A stretch of 64,000 bases of DNA from Pseudooceanicola marinus (GTDB taxonomy: Bacteria > Pseudomonadota > Alphaproteobacteria > Rhodobacterales > Rhodobacteraceae): positions 2,501 through 66,500 of the forward strand of contig NZ_PGTC01000015.1 of assembly GCF_002786295.1 (NCBI RefSeq). Reading direction: 5' to 3'. Below, in pieces: positions 50,391 to 59,628 of this stretch. The notes below the pieces were generated by a model. The model had not been told where the DNA came from and did no database searches. It saw nothing but the letters and a program-made list of their open reading frames with translations. Within the stretch, counting starts at the first letter, position 1, and every line of letters starts with the position of its first letter. Made by a program: the position numbers and the translations under genes.

Positions 50391-51182
50391 TCAGGCGCTG
50401 TGGGCGCCGTCGGCCAGGCTCTTGATGAAGGCCAGGATCTCCTCGACCGGCTTGCCCGAGGCGATTTCGTTCACGATGGCGGACCCCACGACGCAGCCAT
50501 CGGCCACGCCCGCGATGTTTTTCGCGGTCTCGGGGGATTTCACGCCGAAGCCCACGATGATCGGCAGGTCGGTGCCCGCCTTGATCCGCTGCACTTCCGG
50601 CGCGACCATCTCGGCGGAGGCCTCGGCCGAGCCGGTGATCCCGGTGATCGACACGTAGTAGACGAAGCCCGAGGTATTGGTCAGCACCTTCGGCAGACGT
50701 TTGTCGTCGGTGGTGGGCGTCGCCAGGCGGATGAAGTTCAGCCCCTTGGCCTGGGCGGGCAGGCAGAGCTCGTCATCTTCCTCGGGGGGCAGGTCGACGA
50801 TGATCAGCCCGTCGATGCCGGCGGCCTTGGCCTGATCCAGGAAGGTGTCCACGCCGCGCGAGTAGATCGGGTTGTAGTAGCCCATCAGGACGATCGGGGT
50901 GGTGTCGTCCTCCTCGCGGAAGGCCTTGGCCATCGCCAGGGTCTTGTCCAGGGTCATGCCCGCTTCCAGCGCGCGCTGGCCGGCCAGTTGGATCGTCGGG
51001 CCGTCGGCCATGGGATCGGTGAAGGGCAGGCCCAGTTCGATCACGTCGACCCCTGCGGCGGGCATCCCCTTCATCACCGCGAGCGAGCGTGCCTCGTCCG
51101 GGTCGCCAGCCATGATGTAGGCGACGAAGCCCTTCTTCCCCTGCGCCTTCAGATCGGCGAATTTCGCGTCGATACGGCTCAT
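50391..51182 (-). CDS. trpA: Tryptophan synthase alpha chain
   Basis: A 263-residue TIM-barrel enzyme that cleaves indole-3-glycerol phosphate. Catalytic Glu49 and Asp60 ([15 protein letters not shown]) are at the same numbers as in the enteric enzyme. It is not next to trpB, which is 8 kb away on the other strand, so the two subunits must be made from separate transcripts. Confidence 0.97.
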   Translation of the reverse strand: MSRIDAKFADLKAQGKKGFVAYIMAGDPDEARSLAVMKGMPAAGVDVIELGLPFTDPMADGPTIQLAGQRALEAGMTLDKTLAMAKAFREEDDTTPIVLMGYYNPIYSRGVDTFLDQAKAAGIDGLIIVDLPPEEDDELCLPAQAKGLNFIRLATPTTDDKRLPKVLTNTSGFVYYVSITGITGSAEASAEMVAPEVQRIKAGTDLPIIVGFGVKSPETAKNIAGVADGCVVGSAIVNEIASGKPVEEILAFIKSLADGAHSA

Positions 51183-51317
51183 TCCGGCCCCCTTGTTTCG
51201 TCCCGTCGGGTTTGGCGGAAAACCGTTGCTCTGGCAAGGGTGGTGGCGGGGGAGGGGCTCTGCCCAAGCCGCTGGAGCGCGGCAGATGGAAGGGGGAGGC
51301 CCTGTCCCGATGAGGTG

Positions 51318-51824
51318 TCAGAGACCGAAGAGGGGCGGGATCGTGATCTCCGAGCCCGGGGGCAGGGCGCACGCCAGGGCGTGCAGGTGGTCGCGGCGCA
51401 GGGCCAGGCAGCCCTCGGTCGGAAAGCGGGGGTGGCGCCATTGGTGCAGGAAGATGGCCGAGCCCCGCCCCGGTGTCGCCTCGGGCCAGTTCCAGTCCAG
51501 CACGAAGACCAGGTCGTAAAGCGGATCGGCACGGCGCAGCCGTTCGTGGCTGGCGGCAAAGGGCGCGCGGACATGGTGGTTGTAGTCGGGGTGGTCGGGC
51601 GCGTCGCACCACAGGTCGCCGGGGCCGATGGGACGGGCCCAGGGGGCCGGGCGGGCCAGGCGGTCGGCGCGATACCACAGCTCGCCCACGCGCAGGGTCT
51701 CAATCGGTGTGGCACCGTCCCCTTCGCGCTTTGCGTCGCTCAGCCCGCCGCGGCCGATGGCGCAGGGGAAGGTGCGGTTGCCGATCCGCAGGCCCTGCGG
51801 TGTGAGGCGCGCGCGGAGGCTCAC
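51318..51824 (-). CDS. L,D-transpeptidase (YkuD) family protein
   Basis: A 168-residue YkuD-domain protein. The catalytic motif is [18 protein letters not shown], with His127 and Cys139; the usual SHGC is TEGC. There is no signal peptide, so its access to peptidoglycan is unclear; such short cytoplasmic-looking YkuD proteins are common in this group. It overlaps the ribA stop by 4 nt. Confidence 0.8.
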   Translation of the reverse strand: MSLRARLTPQGLRIGNRTFPCAIGRGGLSDAKREGDGATPIETLRVGELWYRADRLARPAPWARPIGPGDLWCDAPDHPDYNHHVRAPFAASHERLRRADPLYDLVFVLDWNWPEATPGRGSAIFLHQWRHPRFPTEGCLALRRDHLHALACALPPGSEITIPPLFGL

Positions 51825-52912
51825 AGCAGATGCCCCGACTTCGAGGCCTTGGTGGCGAGGTAGCCGCGGTTGTGGGCATTTTCGCCGACCTTCAGGGCCA
51901 CGCGGTCAACCACGTCGATGCCGTTCTTTTCCATCATCGCGATCTTGCGCGGGTTGTTGGTCAGCAGCCGGACGGAGGAGAAGCCCAGCCGGTCGAGCAG
52001 TTCGGCCCCCAGGCGGAAGTCCCGCTCGTCATCCTCGAAGCCCAGCCGGTGGTTGGCCTCCACCGTGTCGAAGCCCTGGTCCTGCAGGGAATAGGCGCGC
52101 ATCTTGTTGGCCAGACCGATGCCGCGTCCCTCCTGATTGAGGTAGAGCAGCACGCCCGCGCCCTCCTGGCCCATCTGGGCCAGGGCCGCGTGCAACTGCG
52201 GGCCGCAGTCGCATTTCAGCGATCCCAGGACGTCGCCGGTGAAACAGGCCGAATGCAGCCGCGCCAGCACGGGGGTGTCGCGGGCAGGGCGGCCGATTTC
52301 TACCGCGTAGTGCTCCTCGCCGCCGTCCTCGGGGCGGAAGATGTGCAGGCGTCCGGCCTCCGAGACCTCGATCGGCAGCCGGGCGGAGACCACGGGGCGC
52401 ATCGGGCTGAACCGGTCGAGGTGCAGCGCCGCGTCATCGGCCGCCAGCAGGGTGAGGTTCCAGTTGCGGGCGAAGGCCTCGGGCGCGTCCAGTGGCAGCA
52501 GCAGGGCGGCGGGCAGCAGGCGGGCGGTTTTCGCCAGCTTCAGCGCGATGCGGTGCAGCGCCGCCTCGCCGTCGCGGCGCGCCATCAGCGGGCCCTTCAT
52601 CGGGTGGCGCAGGTCATCCGCCGGGTCTGCCAGCGCCCGGACCCAGCTGGTTTCGGCGCCCTTCGGCAGCGGCAGGCGGGCCAGGTCGCCGTCATAGGGG
52701 CGGGCCTTCAGCGTCTCGGCCCGGCGGGCGGTCAGGGCCAGGTCGGCAGTGCCGGGCAGGCCCTGCACCTCGGCCAGTCGGGCTGGCGTCAGGGTCTCCG
52801 CCGCCAGCACCAGCGCGCCGCCGCCATGGGCCGCCAACACCACCGGCACGCCCAGGCGCAGGTCGGTCCGCGCACGGGCCAGGCATTCGGTGATGTCGGG
52901 GGCGAGACTCAT
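51821..52912 (-). CDS. ribA: GTP cyclohydrolase II
   Basis: A 363-residue protein. The C-terminal half is GTP cyclohydrolase II, first step of riboflavin synthesis: zinc ligands Cys223, Cys234 and Cys236 ([18 protein letters not shown]) and [12 protein letters not shown]. The N-terminal 170 residues are an extension without catalytic motifs of dihydroxybutanone phosphate synthase. Not in a rib operon here; it precedes the YkuD gene. Confidence 0.92.
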   Translation of the reverse strand: MSLAPDITECLARARTDLRLGVPVVLAAHGGGALVLAAETLTPARLAEVQGLPGTADLALTARRAETLKARPYDGDLARLPLPKGAETSWVRALADPADDLRHPMKGPLMARRDGEAALHRIALKLAKTARLLPAALLLPLDAPEAFARNWNLTLLAADDAALHLDRFSPMRPVVSARLPIEVSEAGRLHIFRPEDGGEEHYAVEIGRPARDTPVLARLHSACFTGDVLGSLKCDCGPQLHAALAQMGQEGAGVLLYLNQEGRGIGLANKMRAYSLQDQGFDTVEANHRLGFEDDERDFRLGAELLDRLGFSSVRLLTNNPRKIAMMEKNGIDVVDRVALKVGENAHNRGYLATKASKSGHLL

Positions 52913-53040
52913 CGGGCGCTTCCTTGAAACTGGCGGTTGTCATAGCCTGACTTGACGGTGTTTGAAACAATCCCCGCGTGGGGGACACGGATGCGTGAGA
53001 TATTTGCAGCAAATCTTGTCACCCTTGCAGCCCCCGTCCA

Positions 53041-53053
53041 CCTGTCTGACAGG
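53041..53053. promoter_or_regulatory. Palindrome upstream of the response regulator gene
   Basis: CCTGTC-T-GACAGG is a perfect 6-1-6 inverted repeat 31 nt before the start codon. It could be an operator or an mRNA hairpin; no known factor is recognised. Confidence 0.35.
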
Positions 53054-53083
53054 ACAGATGAAATTGCAGCGGAGGCGCGCGCC

Positions 53084-53773
53084 ATGGCACAACAACTGAA
53101 GAAGATCCTGCTGGTCGACGATGATGACGATCTGCGCGAAGCGCTGAGCGAACAGCTGGTGATGACCGAGGATTTCGACGTCTTCGAGGCCGGGTCCGGC
53201 GCGGAGGCGATGCAGAAGGTCAAGGAAGGCCTGTTCGAGCTGATCATCCTCGACGTGGGTCTGCCCGACACCGACGGGCGCGAGCTGTGCCGGCTGATGC
53301 GCAAGCAGGGCGTGAAGAGCCCGGTGCTGATGCTGACGGGGCATGACAGCGACGCCGACACGATCCTGGGTCTGGATTCCGGCGCCAATGACTACGTCAC
53401 CAAGCCCTTCAAGTTCCCGGTCCTGCTGGCCCGCATTCGGGCGCAACTGCGCCAGCATGAGCAAAGCGAGGACGCCGTGTTCCAGCTGGGCCCGTATTCC
53501 TTCCGCCCGGCGATGAAGCTGCTGGTGACCGAGGAGGATAGGAAGATCCGGCTGACCGAGAAGGAAACCAATATCCTGAAGTTCCTCTACCGCTCGACCG
53601 AGAGCGTGGTGCCGCGCGATGTGCTGCTGCATGAGGTCTGGGGCTACAACGCCGGGGTCACGACCCATACGCTGGAGACGCATATCTATCGCCTGCGCCA
53701 GAAAATCGAGCCCGACCCATCCAATGCCCGCCTTTTGGTGACCGAAAGCGGCGGATATCGGCTGGTGGCGTGA
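53084..53773 (+). CDS. OmpR/PhoB-family response regulator
   Basis: A 229-residue regulator. The receiver domain has the acidic cluster DDDDD (about 11-15), phospho-acceptor Asp in LIILDVGLPDTDG (about 54), Thr in MLTGHD and Lys in VTKPFKFP. The winged helix from about residue 132 ends THTLETHIYRLRQKI and ESGGYRLV. No histidine kinase is adjacent, so it is an orphan here. I used ATG 53084 (MAQQLKKILLVDDD) with GGAGG 9 nt before; the longer open frame is not supported. Confidence 0.9.
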   Translation: MAQQLKKILLVDDDDDLREALSEQLVMTEDFDVFEAGSGAEAMQKVKEGLFELIILDVGLPDTDGRELCRLMRKQGVKSPVLMLTGHDSDADTILGLDSGANDYVTKPFKFPVLLARIRAQLRQHEQSEDAVFQLGPYSFRPAMKLLVTEEDRKIRLTEKETNILKFLYRSTESVVPRDVLLHEVWGYNAGVTTHTLETHIYRLRQKIEPDPSNARLLVTESGGYRLVA

Positions 53774-53821
53774 ACCCGCTTCGAATGTAAGGAATTCCGG
53801 ACTTTCTCCTTTGGGCTGTGC

Positions 53822-53921
53822 CGCGTAACAAGAGAAAGGTTCCCGGGAACCAACCCGCACATATCCGGGTTAGATATGTACCTCCCTGTTGGACTGGCCC
53901 GGGCTTTGCCCGGGCTTTTTC
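53822..53921 (+). ncRNA. Candidate small RNA or structured 3' UTR
   Basis: Downstream of the response regulator is a run of structure: the perfect palindrome GGTTCCCGGGAACC (53838-53851); AACCCG/CGGGTT (53852-53857 with 53866-53871); the competing CATATC/GATATG (53860-53865 with 53873-53878); an unpaired ACCTCCC (53880-53886) able to pair with ribosome sites; and a terminator at 53897. Such CCTCC-loop RNAs are known in alphaproteobacteria. It may be processed from the regulator mRNA or have its own promoter. Confidence 0.35.
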
Positions 53922-53922
53922 T
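53897..53922 (+). terminator. Intrinsic terminator after the response regulator
   Basis: GCCCGGGC-TTT-GCCCGGGC (53897-53915) followed by TTTTTCTT. It lies 123 nt beyond the stop codon, which leaves room for a 3' RNA. Confidence 0.9.
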
Positions 53923-54068
53923 TGCCCAGCCCCCGCACAGACCGCCTTTGACACCTGGGCGCAGGACACATCTCGTGGATCAGCTGGGTGTGGATCAGCG
54001 GGCCGATACCCTCGTCTGTCGGTCCGGCAGGATGGGCGCAGGGCGACGCCCGGGCCCAGGGGGATGCG

Positions 54069-55709
54069 TCAGAACTCGCTCCATTCGTCGCTGGCCGCAG
54101 CGGGCGGGGCGTTGACCACCTTTTTCTGCGCCACGGGGGCGCGGGGCGCGCTGTCCAACGGAGTGAAGATCCCCATACTGTCGTCGCCCGTCTCATGGTC
54201 CTCGCCGGTCTGGAACCGTAGCATCAGTGTCGACAGGGCCTCCGCCTCGCGGTTCAGAGCCGAGGAGGCGGCGTTGGTTTCCTCGAACATGGCGGCGTTC
54301 TGTTGCGTGACCTGGTCCAGCTCCTTCATGGCCTGATCGATTAGCGCGATGGAGCCGGATTGTTCGTTGGCGGAGGAGGCGATCTGCGCCACCAGTTCGG
54401 CCACGTCCGAGACCGCTTCGGCAATGCTGCGCAGGGCCTCGCCGGTTTCGTTCACCAGGTCGACGCCGTTCTGCACCTGCTCCGAAGACCTGGCGATCAG
54501 TTGCGAGATCTCGCGGGCGGAGGTGGAGGAGCGCGCAGCCAGGGCCCGCACCTCGGTTGCCACGACGGAGAAGCCGCGCCCGGCCTCGCCCGCCCGGGCA
54601 GCCTCGACCCCGGCGTTTAGGGCCAGCAGGTTGGTCTGGAAGGCGATGTCCTCGATCACCTGGATGATTTTGTGGATCTCCGACGAAGAGGTTTCGATGG
54701 CCGCCATGGCGTTGACCGTGCGCTGCACCACCGTATCCGAAACCGCCGAGCGCGAGCGTGCTTCCTCCGCCACGCCGGAGGCGCTGCGTGCGGCCTCGGC
54801 GGTGGAGCGGACATTCTGGTTGATCTCCTGGATGGCGTTCGCGGTTTCCTGCAGGGAATGGGCCTGGCGTTCCGTCCGGTTGGCCAGCGAATCCGAGGCA
54901 GTGGCGATGGAATCCGCGTCTTCGGAGACCGAGCGGGCGTTGCGGATCACCTGTTGCACGGTGCCTCGCAGTTCCGCGATGGCCTCGTTGAAGTTCTGGC
55001 GCAGGCTGTCGTGGGCCGGATCGAAGGCCGTCTGGATGGAGACCGACAGGTCGCGCCGCGCCAGGCGGGTCAGGGCATCGCCCAACTGTTGCACCACCTG
55101 TTCCTGCACGCGGACTGCCTCGCGCTGCATCTTCTGTTCGCGCTCGGCGGCGCGGACGCTGGCCTCCGTCGCCTCGGCCATGTGGGTGTCCAGCCGCTGG
55201 CGTTCGCGGATCAACAGGTAGAGCACGGCGGCCTCCAGCGCGACGATGGTGCCGTGCAACCCGGTGCGGGCGAGGTTTTCCACGAGGTCGACCGAGGGGT
55301 AGATCAGCCCCGGCATCGCCACCGTCAGGACGACGTGCTGCACGGCGATGGCGGCGGCGGAGGTCAGGATGACCCGCCCATCCGACAGCGACATCGTCAC
55401 CGCCAGCAGCGCGAAATAGAGCATGTGGCTGTCCATCTGCCAGGGATGGCCGGTCAGCGCGGCGGAGAAGGCCATGGCCTGGCCGGTCAGGGCCAGGCCG
55501 ATCAACACCCGCCCGTGCCGCCCGCCGGTCATCGTGCCGAAGAGGGCGACGGCGGCCATGAGCACGGCGAAGGCGCCGACCGGGAACCAGGCGTTGCCCA
55601 CTAGAAACGCCGCCCCCGGCGCCAGCGGCACCAGCGCGACGGTCAGCTGCGCCAGGCGCGTCATGGCCCGAACCTGGGCCTCCTTGAACTCTGTGTTCTT
55701 GGGTATCAT
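54069..55709 (-). CDS. Methyl-accepting chemotaxis protein
   Basis: A 546-residue chemoreceptor. The N-terminal 160 residues are about six membrane helices with almost no periplasmic part; [17 protein letters not shown] (about 85-101) is a motif seen in such receptors. A HAMP-like region follows (about 190-250) and then the signalling domain, with hairpin tip [30 protein letters not shown]. The C-terminus DEWSEF resembles the xWxxF tether for CheR/CheB. Overlaps the small gene upstream by 4 nt. No che genes are in the window. Confidence 0.92.
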   Translation of the reverse strand: MIPKNTEFKEAQVRAMTRLAQLTVALVPLAPGAAFLVGNAWFPVGAFAVLMAAVALFGTMTGGRHGRVLIGLALTGQAMAFSAALTGHPWQMDSHMLYFALLAVTMSLSDGRVILTSAAAIAVQHVVLTVAMPGLIYPSVDLVENLARTGLHGTIVALEAAVLYLLIRERQRLDTHMAEATEASVRAAEREQKMQREAVRVQEQVVQQLGDALTRLARRDLSVSIQTAFDPAHDSLRQNFNEAIAELRGTVQQVIRNARSVSEDADSIATASDSLANRTERQAHSLQETANAIQEINQNVRSTAEAARSASGVAEEARSRSAVSDTVVQRTVNAMAAIETSSSEIHKIIQVIEDIAFQTNLLALNAGVEAARAGEAGRGFSVVATEVRALAARSSTSAREISQLIARSSEQVQNGVDLVNETGEALRSIAEAVSDVAELVAQIASSANEQSGSIALIDQAMKELDQVTQQNAAMFEETNAASSALNREAEALSTLMLRFQTGEDHETGDDSMGIFTPLDSAPRAPVAQKKVVNAPPAAASDEWSEF

Positions 55710-56005
55710 CCGCTGTCTCCGCAGAGGGACGCAAGGGCGCCCCCGTCAAGGACGAGGAACGGACCCGCCGCCCGCAGGCTGGCCCCGAAACCGGGGCTGT
55801 CGGCCTGGACCAGCGTGCCCAGCAGGCTGACCGTCGTGCCCAAGGCGCGGGCGCCCGCGCGGGCGATCGCCCCGTCGCGGTCCACCCAGGGGGGTGAAAC
55901 GACCAGCACCAGCCCGCTGTCCGCCGGTGGCAGCGACATCAGCGCCACCGCCGGGCCGCCGAGGGCCAGCATCAGGGCTGTCACGGTGATCTGCATGACC
56001 TGCAC
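55706..56005 (-). CDS. Small membrane-anchored hypothetical protein
   Basis: A 99-residue protein with an N-terminal hydrophobic helix (about 4-23) and a small domain [24 protein letters not shown] ... [13 protein letters not shown]. No named family that I can confirm. It starts 29 nt from the left edge of a short gap and its stop overlaps the chemoreceptor start (ATGA), so the two are probably cotranslated. Confidence 0.6.
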   Translation of the reverse strand: MQVMQITVTALMLALGGPAVALMSLPPADSGLVLVVSPPWVDRDGAIARAGARALGTTVSLLGTLVQADSPGFGASLRAAGPFLVLDGGALASLCGDSG

Positions 56006-56083
56006 GGGGCATGTCCTCCTTACCGGTTCAGCCGATAAGGGGATTCCCGTTGCAGCCGCGTTAACGCCTGCTGTCTTTGCCCG

Positions 56084-56947
56084 CTACATCGGCGCGATCT
56101 GCACCGCGCCCAGATCCAGGGCGCGGCCACCGTCACTGCGGAGGACGCGCAGGCCCAGGGACGTCTCGCTGAAGGTGAAACAGCCCGCCGCATGGGTCGT
56201 CCAGCAAAGCTGCCCGTCCGTGTGCAACTGCCACTGCCCGTGCAGGGCGGTTTCCGTCCCGTTCAGGGCCGTGGCACCCACCAGCGTGCCGTCGGGGCGG
56301 AAGAGCATCCGGCTGGTGCCCGCGCCGTTCGACCAACTCAGCGTGCGCCCGATCAGCCGTGTCTGCACCTGGGCCGCGGTCAGCGTGTAATTCGCCGGCT
56401 CTTCAGGCGGTTGCGGGCGGTAGGGGCGCAGTGTCGCCTCCGGCTTGGCGGTGCCACGGGTCAGCGGATCCGGGCAGAGCGTGCCAAGCTGGGAGATCGC
56501 CTTGTTCGACCCCGCAAGGCCCAGGTGATGGGTGACCGCCCCGGCCCCTTCGCCGAGGGTCAGCCGGGCGCGCAGCCCCTTGGCCAGCCGGGTCAGCAGC
56601 AGGCCATGAGCCTTGCGGTCGAAGGACCCGGCGTAGGCCTCCACCCCGGTGCCTTCGTCGCGCCGGTGCAGGGCGATGTCCTGCGCGGGACCGTGATCCA
56701 CCGCCAGCGTCATGGGCAGCGCCCCCTGGCCCAGGGCCGTGCCTTCGTAGCGGATGATCCATTCCATCGCGGCGCCGGGCTGTGCGCAGGTCAGGAGAAG
56801 ACAGAAGAAGGGATCGCCGCCTCCCGCCTCGGGCTGGCAGGTGCTGACGCCGGCGCCGTCGTGATCGTTGAAGGCGATCCAATCGGTGGCCCGCGCGGCC
56901 CCGGGCAGGGCGAGGAACATCGCAAGAACAAAAAGGGCGGCCTTCAT
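56084..56947 (-). CDS. Hypothetical secreted protein
   Basis: A 287-residue protein with a signal peptide (MKAALFVLAMFLALPGAARA). The mature part has a Cys-containing N-terminal region (VSTCQPEAGGGDPFFCLLLTC) and a C-terminal half with lipocalin-like repeats (TLSWSNGAGTSRMLFRPDGTLVGATALNGTETALHGQW). No function can be given. It lies 78 nt upstream of the small membrane protein gene on the same strand. Confidence 0.7.
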   Translation of the reverse strand: MKAALFVLAMFLALPGAARATDWIAFNDHDGAGVSTCQPEAGGGDPFFCLLLTCAQPGAAMEWIIRYEGTALGQGALPMTLAVDHGPAQDIALHRRDEGTGVEAYAGSFDRKAHGLLLTRLAKGLRARLTLGEGAGAVTHHLGLAGSNKAISQLGTLCPDPLTRGTAKPEATLRPYRPQPPEEPANYTLTAAQVQTRLIGRTLSWSNGAGTSRMLFRPDGTLVGATALNGTETALHGQWQLHTDGQLCWTTHAAGCFTFSETSLGLRVLRSDGGRALDLGAVQIAPM

Positions 56948-57028
56948 GGTCGGATCGCTTTCATTGGCTGGCGTCAGATGGTAGCGAAAGGCTAAGCGTC
57001 CCCCCTTGAACGAGGCAAGTGAAAGAAG

Positions 57029-57817
57029 ATGTCATTTACCCTGGCCACCTGGAACATCAATTCCGTCCGCCTGCGCGAGCCGCTGGTCTGCCAGCTGCTG
57101 GAGGCCGAGGGGCCCGACGTGCTCTGCCTGCAGGAATGCAAATCCCCCGTCGACAAGATCCCGATGGAGCGGTTCCGCGAGCTGGGCTATCAGCACATCG
57201 TGGCGCGCGGGCAGAAGGGCTACAACGGCGTAGCCATCCTGTCGAAACTGCCGCTGGAGGATGCGGGTGACCGGGATTTCGCGCAGCTGGGCCATGCCCG
57301 CCACGTGGCGGCGCGACTGGAAAACGGTGTGACCATCCACAACTTCTACGTCCCCGCCGGCGGCGACAAGCCGGACCGCGAGATCAACGAGAAGTTCGGC
57401 CAGAAGCTCGATTACCTCACCGAAATGCGGGACTGGTTCCACAGCGAACGCCCCGAGAAGGCGATCCTGGTGGGCGATCTGAACATCGCGCCGCGCGAGG
57501 ACGACGTCTGGGATCACAAGAAGCTGCTGAAGATCGTCAGCCACACGCCGGTCGAGGTCGAGCATCTGGGCGAAGCGCAGGAGGCCGGGGCCTGGGTGGA
57601 CGTGACGCGCGCCGACATCCCGGAGGGCAACCTCTATTCCTGGTGGTCCTACCGCAGCCCCGACTGGAATGCCGCCGACAAGGGGCGGCGTCTGGACCAC
57701 GTCTGGGCGACGCCCGACATCTCCAACGCGGCCCATGGCTCGCGCATCCTGCGAGAGGCCCGCGGCTGGGAAAAACCGTCGGACCACGTGCCGGTCTTCG
57801 CCACCTTCGATCTGTGA
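57029..57817 (+). CDS. xth: Exodeoxyribonuclease III (AP endonuclease)
   Basis: A 262-residue EEP-family nuclease of base excision repair. Catalytic motifs are LQECKS (Glu36), GDLNIAP (Asp and Asn), RRLDHVWA and SDHVPV (His near the C-terminus). It starts MSFTLATWNINSVRLR with GAAAGAAG before it. A terminator follows, facing the convergent CoA ligase gene. Confidence 0.95.
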   Translation: MSFTLATWNINSVRLREPLVCQLLEAEGPDVLCLQECKSPVDKIPMERFRELGYQHIVARGQKGYNGVAILSKLPLEDAGDRDFAQLGHARHVAARLENGVTIHNFYVPAGGDKPDREINEKFGQKLDYLTEMRDWFHSERPEKAILVGDLNIAPREDDVWDHKKLLKIVSHTPVEVEHLGEAQEAGAWVDVTRADIPEGNLYSWWSYRSPDWNAADKGRRLDHVWATPDISNAAHGSRILREARGWEKPSDHVPVFATFDL

Positions 57818-57845
57818 TCAGGGGCAGGGGGCATCCCGCTGTTTC

Positions 57846-57876
57846 AAGGGCCGGCGCCTGACGGGGCCGGCCCTTT
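57846..57876. terminator. Hairpin between convergent xth and CoA ligase genes
   Basis: AAGGGCCGGC (57846-57855) pairs with GCCGGCCCTT (57866-57875), followed by TGGGG on the plus strand and GAAAC on the minus strand (TTTC reading the other way). T-runs are short on both sides. Confidence 0.6.
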
Positions 57877-57891
57877 GGGGTCCCGGGCGCC

Positions 57892-59523
57892 TCAGCCCTC
57901 GCGCAGGCTGCGGCGCAGCTGGAACTTCTGGATCTTGCCGGTCGGGGTCTTCGGTAGCTCGCCGAAGCGCACGGCCTTGGGCGTCTTGAACCCGGCCAGG
58001 TGGTCGCGGGCATAGGCGATCAGCGCCTCTTCGGTCACCTGCTTGCCATCCTTCAGCTCGACGAAGGCACAGGGCACCTCGCCCCATTTCTCGTCCGGCA
58101 TGGCCACCACGGCACAGAGCATCACCGCCGGGTGGGCCATCAGCACGCCCTCCACCTCGACGGAGGAGATGTTCTCGCCACCCGAAATGATGATGTCCTT
58201 CGCCCGGTCGGAGATCTGCAGGTAGTTGTCGGGATGCTGGATCCCGATGTCGCCGGTGTGGAACCAGCCGCCGGCGAAGGCCCGTTCGGTGGCGCGGGGG
58301 TTCTTCAGGTAGCCCTTCATGACGGAGTTGCCGCGAATGGCGATCTCCCCCTGGGTCTTGCCGTCGCGCGGCAGGATCTCTCCGTCCTCGCCCAGCAGGA
58401 CCGTTTCATCGACCGAGGGCAGGGGCACGCCCTGGCGCGCCTTGCGTGCGGCGCGGTCGGCCTGCGACAGGGCGCCGTCGCGGTCCTCGTCCCAGGTGCA
58501 AAGCGAAATGGCGCCGTAGGTTTCGGTCAGGCCGAAGACCTGGGTCACCTCGAAACCCATGGGCTCCAGCGCGCCGAGGGTGGCGGCGGCGGGGGGCGCG
58601 CCGGCGGTCATCACCTGCACCACGTGATCCAGCGGGCGGCGCTCCTCCTCCGGGGCGTTGACCAGCAGCGACAGCACGATGGGCGCGCCGCCGAAATGGG
58701 TCACCCCCTCATCCGCCAGAGCGTCGAAGATAGTGGCGGCGCTGATGTCGCGGATGCAGTGCATGCAGCCACCGAGCTGCGGCAGCAGCCAGGGTTTCGA
58801 CCAGCCGTTGCAGTGGAAGAAGGGCACCACCCCCAGGTAGCGCAGATACAGCGGCATCCCCCAGCCGGTGGCATAGCCGAGCGCGTTCATATGCGCCCCG
58901 CGATGGGAATAGACCACGCCCTTGGGCCGTCCGGTGGTGCCGGAGGTGTAGTTGAGCGCGATGCTCTCCCATTCGTCGCCCGGCATGATCCAGTCGAAAT
59001 CGGGATCACCCGAGGCCAGGAAATCCTCGTATTCCATGTAGTCGCCGAAGGGCCGCACCCCGGCCTGACGGTCGGCCACCTCGATCACCAGCGGGGGCGC
59101 GTCGCGGTCCATGTCCTCGATCGCATCGGCCAGCACCGGAATCAGCTGCGGATCGCACAGCACCACCTTGGCGCCGCCGTGGTCCAGGATGTAGCTGATG
59201 GTCTGGCTTTCCAGCCGGGTGTTGATCGTGTTCAGCACCGCGCCGCAGGCGGGCACCCCGAAATGCGCCTCGGCATGGGCAGGGACGTTCGGGAGAAGCG
59301 TGGCCACCACGTCTCCGGGCTGTACGCCAGCCCCTGCCAATGCCGAGGCCAGCCGCGTGGCCCGCTCGTGGTATTCGGCGAATGTCGTGCGGAAGGTGCC
59401 GTAGACCAGCCCCTCGCGGTCGGGCCAGATCGCCGCGGCGCGCTTGAGGTTGTTCAGCGGGGTGAGGGGGGCAAAGTTCGCCTCGCAGCGCCCGAGCCCG
59501 GTTTCGTCGGCCATCCAGCCCAT
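57892..59523 (-). CDS. Acyl-CoA synthetase, DmdB-like (AMP-binding)
   Basis: A 543-residue adenylate-forming ligase. The AMP motif is TSGTTGRPKG (193-202); GLTETYG and WFHTGDIG follow; the acyl-adenylate Lys is Lys530 (TPTGKIQK). The start MGWMADETGLGRCEANF and the overall pattern closely resemble 3-methylmercaptopropionyl-CoA ligases (DmdB) of roseobacters, which act in DMSP demethylation. Other members of this clade use short or medium fatty acids, so DMSP use is not proven. No other dmd genes are nearby. Confidence 0.88.
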   Translation of the reverse strand: MGWMADETGLGRCEANFAPLTPLNNLKRAAAIWPDREGLVYGTFRTTFAEYHERATRLASALAGAGVQPGDVVATLLPNVPAHAEAHFGVPACGAVLNTINTRLESQTISYILDHGGAKVVLCDPQLIPVLADAIEDMDRDAPPLVIEVADRQAGVRPFGDYMEYEDFLASGDPDFDWIMPGDEWESIALNYTSGTTGRPKGVVYSHRGAHMNALGYATGWGMPLYLRYLGVVPFFHCNGWSKPWLLPQLGGCMHCIRDISAATIFDALADEGVTHFGGAPIVLSLLVNAPEEERRPLDHVVQVMTAGAPPAAATLGALEPMGFEVTQVFGLTETYGAISLCTWDEDRDGALSQADRAARKARQGVPLPSVDETVLLGEDGEILPRDGKTQGEIAIRGNSVMKGYLKNPRATERAFAGGWFHTGDIGIQHPDNYLQISDRAKDIIISGGENISSVEVEGVLMAHPAVMLCAVVAMPDEKWGEVPCAFVELKDGKQVTEEALIAYARDHLAGFKTPKAVRFGELPKTPTGKIQKFQLRRSLREG

Positions 59524-59628
59524 GTGTCTTCCCTTCGTCTTCGGTGCATTTTGCGGATTTTCTGCAACTGCGAAGGTACGCCTCAGGGATTTGGCGTCAA
59601 ATGGATGGCCGGGCGAGCGGTGGCGCGG

